Positions 10,718 through 18,652 of a DNA stretch of 51,872 bases are shown here, piece by piece. Below the pieces are notes generated by a model that saw only the letters and a program-made list of their open reading frames with translations, ran no database searches and was not told where the DNA came from. The translations under genes were made by a program, and so were the position numbers. Numbering within the stretch: position 1 is the first letter of the stretch; each line of letters starts with the position of its first letter. The stretch comes from Elusimicrobia bacterium GWA2_62_23 (GTDB lineage: Bacteria; Elusimicrobiota; Elusimicrobia; Elusimicrobiales; UBA9959), in contig MGTV01000026.1 in NCBI GenBank assembly GCA_001799635.1, positions 1-51,872 of the forward strand, given 5' to 3'.

Positions 10718-11277
10718 TTGGAAGCCTCCGTCTTGGTCTTGCCCTTCTTCAGCCTGTCGAAAATTATGCTGACGCGGCCGTTGGCCGCGCTGACCTTGTA
10801 CTTGGCCGGGTTCGCGCCCTTTGGGACCGCCATCACGCGTGAGCGGCGCCGGGAGAAGGAGGAGGAAACGGTGCTGCCGTCCTCCCTGGTCTCCTGCCGG
10901 GTTTCCGTCTGCTCGTAATTCATCTTTATCCGGCTGCCGGCTATGTCCACTTTCATGGAATCGGCGGCGTTCTCCGGGGCTTTCAGGTTCACGGTCACGT
11001 GCTCGTCGTCCGAGACCACTTCGGGGTCCAGGTCCCCTATGGGGTCCTGCGAGCCGGAGAAGAAGGACTCCCCGAAGACGGAATCGAAATCCTCGGAGGT
11101 CACCGGCTTGTCGGAATCGAGCTTGTGGGCTATGCGGCCTATCCAGCCGTCGATGTCCTTTACCAGGTCCTGTCCCAGCTCTTCCGCTTCGGGCTGGGCG
11201 GGAGCGGGCTCGCCCGCCAAAACGGGCACTGCCGCGAAGACGGCCAGGGCGGCTGCCAGAAAGCGGTTGAATATCAT
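10714..11277 (-). CDS. Exported Hsp20/alpha-crystallin-like protein
   Basis: 187 residues. An N-terminal signal peptide ([20 protein letters not shown]) is followed by an acidic linker. The C-terminal half matches the small-heat-shock fold pattern: [20 protein letters not shown], strands around [12 protein letters not shown], and the end [20 protein letters not shown] before SIIF. Unlike cytoplasmic Hsp20 it carries a signal sequence, so an envelope holdase role is inferred. A TAAAAT box lies about 10 nt before the ATG and no SD is seen. It is the lead gene of the leuS operon and overlaps leuS by 4 nt. Confidence 0.65.
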
Positions 11278-11372
11278 AATTATCTATATTTTATCAAATT
11301 AGCCGCCCGGCGGGTGGGCGCCGGCCCCTCCCGGGGGCATAAGGGGATTTCGTGCGGGTGCGCCGCTTTTTG

Positions 11373-11385
11373 TATCATAGCGTTA
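11373..11385 (+). promoter_or_regulatory. -10 box placed for a leaderless start of the U32 gene
   Basis: TATCAT at 11373-11378 is followed by only 7 nt before the ATG at 11386. Transcription from this box would start at or within 1 nt of the start codon. No SD sequence is present. No good -35 was found. Confidence 0.5.
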
Positions 11386-12339
11386 ATGAAGATAGTTTCC
11401 TGCTTTTCCCGCCTCTCCGAGATAGAGCCTTTGGCCGCCGCCGGCGCGGACGAACTCTACTGCGCCGTGGCGGACCTGCCGTCGTTCGGCTACGGGGTGC
11501 TGAAGGGCGGCGGACTGAAAGCCGCGGCCCGGAAGGCGCACGCCCTGGGTAAAAAACTCAGCCTGGCCGTGAATTCCATGCGCATCACCTACGCCGCCGG
11601 GCAGATGAAGACCTTCGCCGCACGGCTGGAGAGGGCGGCGGCGGACGGGGTGGATTCTTTCATAGTGGCCAGCCCCTCCGTGTTCGAACTGTTCTCCCGT
11701 CTGAAGCGCCCGCTGCCCGGGCCCGTCCACCTGAGTTCCGTGCAGCCCTGCCTGAACTCGCTTACGGCCCGCTATTTCATACGCCTGGGGATCTCCCGGC
11801 TCATCCTGCCCAGCCAGGTGGCGCCCCTGGAATGCGCGGAGATCTTCAGGGAATGCCGCGCGGCCCGGGTGGAGACCGAGGTGTTCGATTACCGCTTTTT
11901 CGGCTGCGTTTACGTGAACGGCCGCTGCAACCTGCACGACCCGGTCTTCCACACTTTCCGCGAGGGGGCCGGCCAGCCGGCGCTGTGCCGCTGCGCGGCG
12001 GGGAAGGGACCATCGGTGAAGCCCGTGGGGATAGCTCCCGGCTCGGGTCCCGAGGCGCTGCGCCTGACGCGCCGGCTTTACGCCCGCATGACCTGCAGCG
12101 GGCCGCCGCGCCTCAACAACGCCGCGGCTTTTTTCGATTTCTTCACCATGGGCACGAATTACCTGAAGTACGGCACCCGCGCCGATACGCCGGAGGTGAA
12201 GGTCCGCAAAGTGAAGGAACTGCGCGCCATGCTGGACCTGGCCGAAGGGCTTTCCCGGGACCTGCCGCGCTCCGGCGCCAGGGCCGCGTTTATAGACCGC
12301 ATGACCAGGTGGCGGGGCCTGGAAGGCGGCAACCCATGA
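11386..12339 (+). CDS. U32-family protein, first of a pair
   Basis: 317 residues with the U32 N-terminal pattern (AAAGADELYCAVADL). Candidate Fe-S cysteines appear in the second half (CVYVNGRCNLHD, CRCAAGKG, MTCSG). U32 proteins are now known mostly as Fe-S proteins acting in O2-independent hydroxylation (UbiU/UbiV) and RNA modification (TrhP, RlhA) as well as putative peptidases. Which applies is not visible here. The stop overlaps the next start as ATGA, so the two are made together, as UbiU and UbiV are. Confidence 0.7.
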   Translation: MKIVSCFSRLSEIEPLAAAGADELYCAVADLPSFGYGVLKGGGLKAAARKAHALGKKLSLAVNSMRITYAAGQMKTFAARLERAAADGVDSFIVASPSVFELFSRLKRPLPGPVHLSSVQPCLNSLTARYFIRLGISRLILPSQVAPLECAEIFRECRAARVETEVFDYRFFGCVYVNGRCNLHDPVFHTFREGAGQPALCRCAAGKGPSVKPVGIAPGSGPEALRLTRRLYARMTCSGPPRLNNAAAFFDFFTMGTNYLKYGTRADTPEVKVRKVKELRAMLDLAEGLSRDLPRSGARAAFIDRMTRWRGLEGGNP

Positions 12340-13145
12340 TAGAAAGAGGCCTGAAAGTGGGCGGACTCACGCCCGCCCAGATGCGCGCGGGCGGCTCGCT
12401 GGACGAGGCGTTGGGAAAGTTCGAGCGCTTCTACGTCGGCGCCGAATTCTGCGAGAACCTCCTGCCCGGCGCCGAGGAACTGAAGCGCACCGCCGGCTTC
12501 TTCCTGGGAAAGGGGAAAAAAGTTTCCGTCGTCACTCCCCCGCTGACCGAGCGCGGCCTAAAAAACCTGCGCCGCGTCTTCAAGGCCCTGCGGCCGCTGG
12601 CCTGCCAGGAGCTGGAGTTGACCGTGAACGATTTCGGCGCCCTGGAGCTGGCGCGGGAGCTGGGCCTGGACCTGAAGGTCAGCGCCGGCCGCCTGATGTA
12701 CGAGAACCTTTTCCGGATACGCGCGAGCGTTTTCCAGGTGGTCAATTCCTACGCCCTGCATTTCTTCACCGCCCGCGGCGTTAACAGGTTCGAGGTCTCC
12801 GCCGTTGGCGCCCGCCAGCTGACCAACTTCGGGAAAGCCGCCGCGCTCGGGTTCTCGCTTTCGGAGTTCAGCCTTACCCTGTATTACCCTTACCTCAATC
12901 TGTCGAGCACGCGGACCTGCCTGCTGGGGACCCCGGAGATAGGCCCGCAGGACTCCGTGACGGGGATCGACTGCCGCCGCGAATGCCGGACGGCGTCCTT
13001 CGAAGTGGCTTACCCCGACGTCAAGGAAAAGCTGCTGGTGAGGGGGAACACCGTCTTCCTGCATTTCCCCGGAAAGCTGTATCCCGCCGAGAAAAGCCTG
13101 GCGGCCAGGCGGGTGGACCGCCTGGTCTATTGTCCGCTCCCCTGA
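12336..13145 (+). CDS. U32-family-like protein, second of a pair
   Basis: 269 residues with an ATGA overlap with the upstream U32 gene. It is rich in the alternating barrel-like pattern of the family (LELTVNDFGALELARELGLD, then LKVSAGRLMYE). A cysteine cluster lies near residue 200 (TRTCLL and DCRRECRTASFE) that would suit an Fe-S ligand set. I infer a heterodimer with the upstream protein by analogy to UbiU-UbiV. No ubiquinone or menaquinone genes lie nearby, so the substrate is open. Confidence 0.6.
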   Translation: MIERGLKVGGLTPAQMRAGGSLDEALGKFERFYVGAEFCENLLPGAEELKRTAGFFLGKGKKVSVVTPPLTERGLKNLRRVFKALRPLACQELELTVNDFGALELARELGLDLKVSAGRLMYENLFRIRASVFQVVNSYALHFFTARGVNRFEVSAVGARQLTNFGKAAALGFSLSEFSLTLYYPYLNLSSTRTCLLGTPEIGPQDSVTGIDCRRECRTASFEVAYPDVKEKLLVRGNTVFLHFPGKLYPAEKSLAARRVDRLVYCPLP

Positions 13146-13176
13146 GCGGCCGCGTTGTTCAGGAAATACCGAAGGT

Positions 13177-13602
13177 TCAGAGTTTTTTAAGGAGCGCCGC
13201 TGTGCGCAGGTTCATGCGGCGGCGCTGTGCCGGCGTGGCATCGTCCATGCCGGCCAGGTGCAGCGCGCCGTGCGCGGCCAGGACCAGCAGTTCGGTGAGC
13301 TGCGAGTGGCCCATGGCTTTCGCCTGCCTGGCCGCCACCGGTACGCAGATGTAGATCTCGCCCCAGGTGGAGCCCGGCACGGGCGCCTCGGGGAGGTTGA
13401 AGGCGATAACGTCGGTAAGGCGGTTTTTGCCCAGAAAACGGCGGTTGAGGGCCTTTATGCCGGGGCCGTCCGTGAGGACCAGGTTCACTTCCCGGCGCGC
13501 GTTCTTCGGCCCCAGGCCGAGCGCGGCGGCCTTCGCCAGCGCGCGGGAAGCGGCGGCGAGTTCTTTCGGCGCTTTCAGGGCGAAGAAAACGTTCACCGGC
13601 AT
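13177..13602 (-). CDS. ybeY: Endoribonuclease YbeY (rRNA maturation factor)
   Basis: 141 residues. LTDVIAFNLPE and the metal site HGALHLAGMDD identify YbeY. The family signature is HGxLHLxGxDH. Here the third ligand position reads Asp instead of His (MDD), which may still bind metal. The gene directly follows phoH (one shared nucleotide at 13602), the classic phoH-ybeY pairing. It processes rRNA ends and takes part in 70S quality control. Confidence 0.9.
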   Translation of the reverse strand: MPVNVFFALKAPKELAAASRALAKAAALGLGPKNARREVNLVLTDGPGIKALNRRFLGKNRLTDVIAFNLPEAPVPGSTWGEIYICVPVAARQAKAMGHSQLTELLVLAAHGALHLAGMDDATPAQRRRMNLRTAALLKKL

Positions 13603-14555
13603 CAGGGATGCTCCTCTTCCCAGCTTTCGTAGGCGGCCAGGATGTCCTTCACCAGCGGGTGGCGAGCCACGTCCTTCGCCGAAAAACTGACGAACTTGAC
13701 CCCGGGCACCTTCTTGAGGATGCCGCGCGCCAGCACCAGGCCGGAGCGGTCCTTTTCGCGCAGGTCTATCTGCGTCACGTCCCCGGTAACCACCATTTTA
13801 GAGCCCAGGCCCATGCGGGTGAGGAACATCTTCATCTGTTCGGGCATGGTGTTCTGCGCTTCGTCGAGGATTATGAAGGCGTTCTCCAGCGTGCGGCCGC
13901 GCATGTAAGCCAGCGGCACGGTCTCTATCACCTCGTCGGCGCGCAGCGCGCGGAACTTCTCCGGGCCCAGCAGGGCGTAGAAGGCGTCGTAGAGGGGGCG
14001 CAGGTAAGGGTTGACCTTTTCGGCTATATCGCCTGGCAGGTAGCCGAGTTTCTCGCCGGCTTCCACAATGGGGCGGGTGAGGATTATGCGCTTGACCTCC
14101 CCGGCGCGCAGGGCGCGCAGGGCGCAGACCGCGGCCAGGTAGGTTTTGCCGGTGCCGGCGGGGCCCACGCCCACTACCAGGTCGCGGGCCAGGATGGCCT
14201 CCACGTATTTGCGCTGGTTCTCGGAGCGGGGCTTTACGAGCTCGCCGTAATGGGTCTTGTAGAGGGCGCCGTCGGGCGGCGGCGCGGGGACTTCCTGGGG
14301 TTTCGCCTCTTCGGGCGCGAGGCGCACCGCGTAAAACTCCTCGAGGGTCTGGCGCAGGCGGCGCACGGTCTTCTCGGCGGCGGCCGGCGAGCCTTTTATG
14401 GTGAGGTCGGCGCTTTCCGTTTCCGGGTGGTGGCGCACGTAGATCTGCACCTTCATCGCGCGCTCGAGTTCGCGCAGGTCCTCGTCCTGCGTGCCCAGTA
14501 TGGCGAGGATCTCCTCGCGGTTCTTCAGCGTGAACTTCCTGCCGTTCATTGCCAC
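13602..14555 (-). CDS. phoH: PhoH-like ATPase
   Basis: 317 residues. An N-terminal KH-like region is followed by the PhoH ATPase domain with Walker A (GVGPAGTGKTYLA), a proline-rich loop (ILTRPIVEAGEKLGYLPGD), Walker B (AFIILDEAQN) and a sensor segment (VTGDVTQIDL). It overlaps glgC by 10 nt upstream and abuts ybeY downstream. An RNA-related ATPase role alongside YbeY is the usual inference. Confidence 0.93.
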   Translation of the reverse strand: MAMNGRKFTLKNREEILAILGTQDEDLRELERAMKVQIYVRHHPETESADLTIKGSPAAAEKTVRRLRQTLEEFYAVRLAPEEAKPQEVPAPPPDGALYKTHYGELVKPRSENQRKYVEAILARDLVVGVGPAGTGKTYLAAVCALRALRAGEVKRIILTRPIVEAGEKLGYLPGDIAEKVNPYLRPLYDAFYALLGPEKFRALRADEVIETVPLAYMRGRTLENAFIILDEAQNTMPEQMKMFLTRMGLGSKMVVTGDVTQIDLREKDRSGLVLARGILKKVPGVKFVSFSAKDVARHPLVKDILAAYESWEEEHP

Positions 14556-15754
14556 TTCGAGATGCCGCGCGGAATGACCACGATGCCGTCGGGGTCTATG
14601 TAATAGTGCTGGGCGTCCTGGTCGGCGTTGTAGCCTATGGTGGTCTTGGCCTCTATGGTGTTATAGCGGTCCATGATGACCTTCTTGAGACGGCAGCCGG
14701 CCTTGATCTCGCAGGCGTCCATGATGATGCAGTCCTCGAGCTGGCACTTCTCGTGCACGATCACGTCGTGGGCGAGGATGCAGCGCTTCAGCGACGACTG
14801 CGTTATCATGCAGCCGTCGGACAGCATGCAGTCCTGCAGGTTGGATTCTATCACCTTGGAGGGACCGGCGGTGTGCTTGGAGTCCTGGATGGGCCAGAGC
14901 TTGTTGCTCAGGTCCATCTTGGGCTTGGCGCCCAGCAGGTCCATGTTGGCCTGCCAGAAGGCCTCGAGCGTGCCCACGTCGCGCCAGTAGTTCTGTTCCT
15001 CGAAGGGTTTGCTGCCCGGCAGCACCTGCTCGGCGTAGTTGTAGCCGAACACGCGGTAGCGCTTGAGGATGTTGGGAAGGATGGTCTTGCCGAAGTCCAG
15101 CGCGGCCGTTTCGCCGGATTCCTCGTGGAGCACCTTTACGAGGGCGTCGTAGCTGAAGATGTAGTTGCCCATGGAGGCCAGCACGGCGTTGGGGTTGCCC
15201 GGCATCGGCTTGGGATTCTTGGGCTTCTCTTCGAAGGCGGTTATGCGGTTCTTCGCGTCCACCACTACGGTGCCGAAGCGCGACGCCTGCTTGAGGGGGA
15301 CGGTAAGGGCGGAGACGGTGACGTCGGCCTTGTTGGCCACGTGGAAATCTATCATCTGCCTGATGTCCATCCGGTAGATGTGGTCCGCGCCGAAGATGGC
15401 CACCAGGTCGGGCTTGTAGTCGTTGATGAGGTTGAGGTTCTGCTTGACGGCGTCGGCGGTGCCGCGGTACCACATCTCGCCCAGGCGCATCTGCGGAGGG
15501 ACCACCGTGATGAAGTGCTCCTTCGTGATGCCGCCGAGGTTCCAGGTGGAGCGCAGGTACTCGATGAGCGACTGCGACATGTACTGCACCAGCACGTAAT
15601 TGGAGTAGATGCCGGAGTTGATGAAGTTGGAGAGCACGAAGTCGATGATGCGGTATTTCCCGCCGAACGGTACGGCCGGCTTCGAGCGCTCCTTGGTGAG
15701 CGGGTAAAGCCGCTCGCCCTTGCCGCCGGCCATGATGATGCCTATCGTTTTCAT
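14546..15754 (-). CDS. glgC: Glucose-1-phosphate adenylyltransferase
   Basis: 402 residues. The nucleotidyltransferase loop is GGKGERLYPLTKERSKPAVP. IIDFVLSNFINSGI, a GADHIYRMD metal site and the left-handed beta-helix C-terminus complete the family pattern. It makes ADP-glucose from ATP and glucose-1-phosphate for glycogen. An AAGGGG site precedes the ATG. No glgA or glgB is nearby and the gene is embedded between unrelated operon members. Confidence 0.95.
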   Translation of the reverse strand: MKTIGIIMAGGKGERLYPLTKERSKPAVPFGGKYRIIDFVLSNFINSGIYSNYVLVQYMSQSLIEYLRSTWNLGGITKEHFITVVPPQMRLGEMWYRGTADAVKQNLNLINDYKPDLVAIFGADHIYRMDIRQMIDFHVANKADVTVSALTVPLKQASRFGTVVVDAKNRITAFEEKPKNPKPMPGNPNAVLASMGNYIFSYDALVKVLHEESGETAALDFGKTILPNILKRYRVFGYNYAEQVLPGSKPFEEQNYWRDVGTLEAFWQANMDLLGAKPKMDLSNKLWPIQDSKHTAGPSKVIESNLQDCMLSDGCMITQSSLKRCILAHDVIVHEKCQLEDCIIMDACEIKAGCRLKKVIMDRYNTIEAKTTIGYNADQDAQHYYIDPDGIVVIPRGISKWQ

Positions 15755-15790
15755 ATTAAACCCCTTTTAAGTCCGCTCTGGCCCGCCGGT

Positions 15791-16489
15791 TCAGCTGATG
15801 GCGTCCATTATCTCGCGCAGGTCCCGGCCCAGGCACAGGAACACCGGCTTATCGTCGAAAGTGTAATGCTTGATGCGCTGTAGGCGCAGTTCGTGGGTAG
15901 CCGCTGTCAGGTCTTCCAGGGATTTCGCCTCGCGGCAGACTATCATGTCCGGCTCGTCCAGGCCGCAGGAGGTGAAGATGTTCTCCTGGATGTCCTTGTA
16001 GCGGCTCACGACCGCGGCGCGCTCGCCCATCAGTTTGGCGCGCTCGGCTTCCGCGAGTTCGTACCAGTTGTGCGTCTTCACCACGGGGTGCAGCAGCATG
16101 TAGCGGTGGCGGCCGAAAGTGTCCTTGGGCAGGAAACCGAATTCCAGGTCTTTCCTGGGTACCGAGGGGTCCTGCCCCTGGTGCACGCCGAGGTAGCAGT
16201 AGGACGGCGTGAAATACCTGCCGGCGCCGGCGGAAAAAGTGCGCGCGCCTACCTCCTGCAGGTAGGGCAGGTCGTCGGACATGCGCCAGATCAGGATGTC
16301 GGCGTCGGAGCGCAGCCCGGACGTCAGGTAGGTGCGCAGGAACAGTTTCTCCTGGGCGGCGCCGACCATGTTCTCGAATTCCTGCTTGGCCGCTATTTTC
16401 TCGTTGGAGATGAGCCGTCGGAATTCAGGCTGGAGCTTCACGAACATGAAGCTGGAGTAGATATTAGCGGTTTTTTTTGTTTTTTCCAT
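15791..16489 (-). CDS. Chlorite dismutase/HemQ-family protein without the proximal heme His
   Basis: 232 residues. The ferredoxin-like Cld fold is recognisable: LFLRTYLTSGLRSDADILIW, HPVVKTHNWYELAEAERAKL, FTSCGLDEPDMIVCREA and KHYTFDDKPVFLCLG. In HemQ and chlorite dismutases the proximal ligand lies in the helix after NWY..L...ER..M as EHG. Here that position reads GERAAVVSRY, so the His is replaced by Arg. Heme binding in the normal way is therefore doubtful. The start is set by GGAGAG 4 nt upstream. It overlaps the upstream gene by 26 nt. Confidence 0.75.
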   Translation of the reverse strand: MEKTKKTANIYSSFMFVKLQPEFRRLISNEKIAAKQEFENMVGAAQEKLFLRTYLTSGLRSDADILIWRMSDDLPYLQEVGARTFSAGAGRYFTPSYCYLGVHQGQDPSVPRKDLEFGFLPKDTFGRHRYMLLHPVVKTHNWYELAEAERAKLMGERAAVVSRYKDIQENIFTSCGLDEPDMIVCREAKSLEDLTAATHELRLQRIKHYTFDDKPVFLCLGRDLREIMDAIS

Positions 16490-17447
16490 CTTTCTCTCCC
16501 CGCGCTTTCGGCTCCGGCGCCAGGTAAACCGAGGTGTGCTCCAGGATCTCCAGCTCTTCCTCGGTCTCCAGGCCGGTCTTTATCTCGGTGAGCATGAACT
16601 TCTTCCCGCCATGTTCCAGCAGCTCGCTGCGCGGTAGCAGCATGGCGTTGCCGCTCCGGCCCACGAAGAGGGTGCCGTCGAACTGCTCGCCTATCTTGAT
16701 GCCGCCTTTCATGTCGGTGACTTCCAGCCAGAGGCGGTTGAAGAGGGGGGAACCCTTGAGAGTGACGAAGTCCGTGAGCACGGTGGAGTATTTGTTGTCC
16801 GGGTCGCGCTTGTGTTCTATTTCGGCGGTCATGCCTTTGCCCAGTTTGGAGTAGAGCGGCTCGGTGTTCTTGGCGATCATGATCACCTTGCGGGCCACCG
16901 TGAAGAGCCGGTCCCCGCGCAGCACCCGCGTCTTGGGCTGCACGTAAATATTGGTGAGCACCCCGGCGGTCTCGGGCTGGATCTTGAAGTACTGGTAAAC
17001 GTCCTTCCAGCGGCGTTCGGTCTGGCCCCGGTCCTCCTCGGTGGAGGCGTCGAGCAGGGCGGCCATCTCGGTGGAGACCATGCGGCCTATGATGGTCTTG
17101 GGGGTGACGTATTCGAACAGCTCCGCCTGCATATCCTCCACGCGGCCTTCGAAGGGGGCGAAGATGTCGTAGGTGTCCTGGGCGGTGGTCACGCCGGTCA
17201 CCGGGGTGAAGACCTCTATGTCTCCGATCTTTATGTTCTTCTGGAAGAGCCCGTCCAGGTCCAGCCAGGGCGGGGTTTTCGCGGGTTCCCGCTGTTTTTC
17301 CGCCGGGGCCGCCGGTTTCGCTGGGGCGGGTTTCGCCGCCGCAGCGCGGGCCTTGGCCGCCGGCTTCTTCGCGGAGCGGGGCGCGGTCTGGGCCGCGAGC
17401 GGCGCGGCCAGCAGCAGCAGGGCGGCGCTAAGCAGTCTTTTTTTCAT
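16464..17447 (-). CDS. Secreted adaptor-like protein of unknown function
   Basis: 327 residues. A signal peptide (LLSAALLLLAAPLAAQTA) is followed by an Ala/Lys/Pro-rich linker to about residue 55. The rest is beta-rich: DIFAPFEGRVEDMQAELFEY, a QPETAGVLTNIYVQPKTRVL segment that recalls the lipoyl-like domain of membrane-fusion proteins, and a Lys-rich tail. No efflux pump or outer-membrane channel is adjacent, so the resemblance to RND/HlyD adaptors is structural only. It is co-transcribed with thyX (20-nt overlap) and the Cld-family gene. Confidence 0.5.
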   Translation of the reverse strand: MKKRLLSAALLLLAAPLAAQTAPRSAKKPAAKARAAAAKPAPAKPAAPAEKQREPAKTPPWLDLDGLFQKNIKIGDIEVFTPVTGVTTAQDTYDIFAPFEGRVEDMQAELFEYVTPKTIIGRMVSTEMAALLDASTEEDRGQTERRWKDVYQYFKIQPETAGVLTNIYVQPKTRVLRGDRLFTVARKVIMIAKNTEPLYSKLGKGMTAEIEHKRDPDNKYSTVLTDFVTLKGSPLFNRLWLEVTDMKGGIKIGEQFDGTLFVGRSGNAMLLPRSELLEHGGKKFMLTEIKTGLETEEELEILEHTSVYLAPEPKARGEKDGKNKKNR

Positions 17448-18126
17448 GGAGTTTGGTGTAGGCTTCCCAGGTCCAGGGCATTTTCTCGGCGAAGATCTCC
17501 TGTATGGCGATGGCGTACTGCTGGATCTCGAACTGGGCGTGGCTGTCCAGGCGGAGTTCGAGGAAATTGAGCAGGCTGCGGGCGTTTATGGTCCAGTGGA
17601 ACTGCGTGTACTGCGCCACCGGCAGCACCATGCGGGCCATTTCGCGCGCGGCGCCGGCTTCGAGCAGTTCCTTGTAGATGTCGAACGAGGCTTTTATCGC
17701 CTTATCGTAGGCGGCGAGCATCTTGGCCTGGTCCAGGCCGCCGGAGCGCACCGAGCCCTGGCGGTTGATCTTGTCCTGGCCCCGGAAAGAGGCGGGAACG
17801 TAGAATTCCTCTTTAACTTCGGTGTAGCGGGCGGAGACCTCGTTATAGGAGGCGATGCGGTGGCGCATCCACTGGCGCGCCACGAAGATGGGGCACTTTA
17901 TATGGAACTGGAAGACCGAGTGCTCGAACGGGGAGAAATGTCCGTGTTCCAGCAGGTACTCTATGAGCTTGCGGTCCAGGGCCTCGCCCTTGGAAACGGA
18001 GCCGAAAGAGACCCGGGCCGAATCCACGGCGTTCTGGTCGCCGCCCATGAAATCTATGAGTTTTACAAAGCCTTTATCCAGGACCTTGTAGAGGCCCTTT
18101 TCCTGTTTCAGTACGGCGTCCGTCAT
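17428..18126 (-). CDS. thyX: Flavin-dependent thymidylate synthase ThyX
   Basis: 232 residues. The ThyX signature RHRxxSxNExSxRY is present as RHRIASYNEVSARYTE, with HGHFSPFEHSVFQFHIKCP before it and TINARSLLNFLELRL after. It methylates dUMP using methylene-THF, FAD and NADPH. The start at 18126 is chosen for a GGAGGGT site 5 nt upstream; the open frame continues ten residues further. It leads the six-gene minus operon that ends in ybeY. Confidence 0.96.
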   Translation of the reverse strand: MTDAVLKQEKGLYKVLDKGFVKLIDFMGGDQNAVDSARVSFGSVSKGEALDRKLIEYLLEHGHFSPFEHSVFQFHIKCPIFVARQWMRHRIASYNEVSARYTEVKEEFYVPASFRGQDKINRQGSVRSGGLDQAKMLAAYDKAIKASFDIYKELLEAGAAREMARMVLPVAQYTQFHWTINARSLLNFLELRLDSHAQFEIQQYAIAIQEIFAEKMPWTWEAYTKLHEKKTA

Positions 18127-18160
18127 GTGTACCCTCCGCGGCCGGGGCGGCCGCACCTTT

Positions 18161-18188
18161 TTGGAAAACTGACGTAAAATTATATACT
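18161..18188 (+). promoter_or_regulatory. Candidate sigma-A promoter for mazG-nagZ-symporter
   Basis: TTGGAA at 18161-18166 and TATACT at 18183-18188 are spaced 16 bp apart. Transcription would begin near 18195, giving a 5' leader of about 23 nt that contains AAAAGGGAG before the GTG at 18218. Confidence 0.55.
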
Positions 18189-18217
18189 TTTCAAAGTCTT
18201 ATTAAAAGGGAGCTAAA

Positions 18218-18652
18218 GTGAAAAAGATCTCGACCCGGACTTCCTCCACCCTGGCCCGCAGCGGCAGCCTCTCCTCTCTGGCCCGGATAATGCGCCGGCT
18301 GCTGGCGCCTGACGGCTGCCCCTGGGACCGCAAACAGACCCATTCCACCCTGCTGAAGTACCTGCGCGAAGAGGCCGGCGAGGTGAGCCTGGCCGTGCGC
18401 CGCAAGGACTGGCGCAACCTCAAAGAGGAACTGGGCGACGTGCTGCTGCAGGTGGTCTTCCACAGCGCCCTGGCCGAACAGGCCGGCCGCTTCAAACTTT
18501 CCGACGTCATCCGCACCATCAACGCCAAGATGGTCCGCCGCCACCCGCACGTGTTCGGCGGCGGTAAACTGGAGACCTCCGCGCAGGTGCTGCGCCAGTG
18601 GAAGAAGATAAAGCTGGCCGAAAAAGCCGCGGCCCGGGGACGGCGCCGTTGA
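18218..18652 (+). CDS. mazG: Single-domain MazG nucleotide pyrophosphohydrolase
   Basis: 144 residues with a GTG start. The metal-binding pattern is EEAGE then ELGD (LREEAGEVSLAVRRKDWRN, then EELGDVLLQVVFH), followed by MVRRHPHVFGG. E. coli MazG has two such domains; this protein has one and a short basic tail. It hydrolyses NTPs to NMP and pyrophosphate as house-cleaning. The TGA overlaps the TTG start of the next gene. Confidence 0.92.
   Translation: MKKISTRTSSTLARSGSLSSLARIMRRLLAPDGCPWDRKQTHSTLLKYLREEAGEVSLAVRRKDWRNLKEELGDVLLQVVFHSALAEQAGRFKLSDVIRTINAKMVRRHPHVFGGGKLETSAQVLRQWKKIKLAEKAAARGRRR

Noticed and set aside
18598..18648. Earlier ATG for the NagZ-like gene inside mazG
   Set aside because: The extra 17 residues are mazG-frame shadow; the TTG overlapping the mazG stop begins the family sequence.
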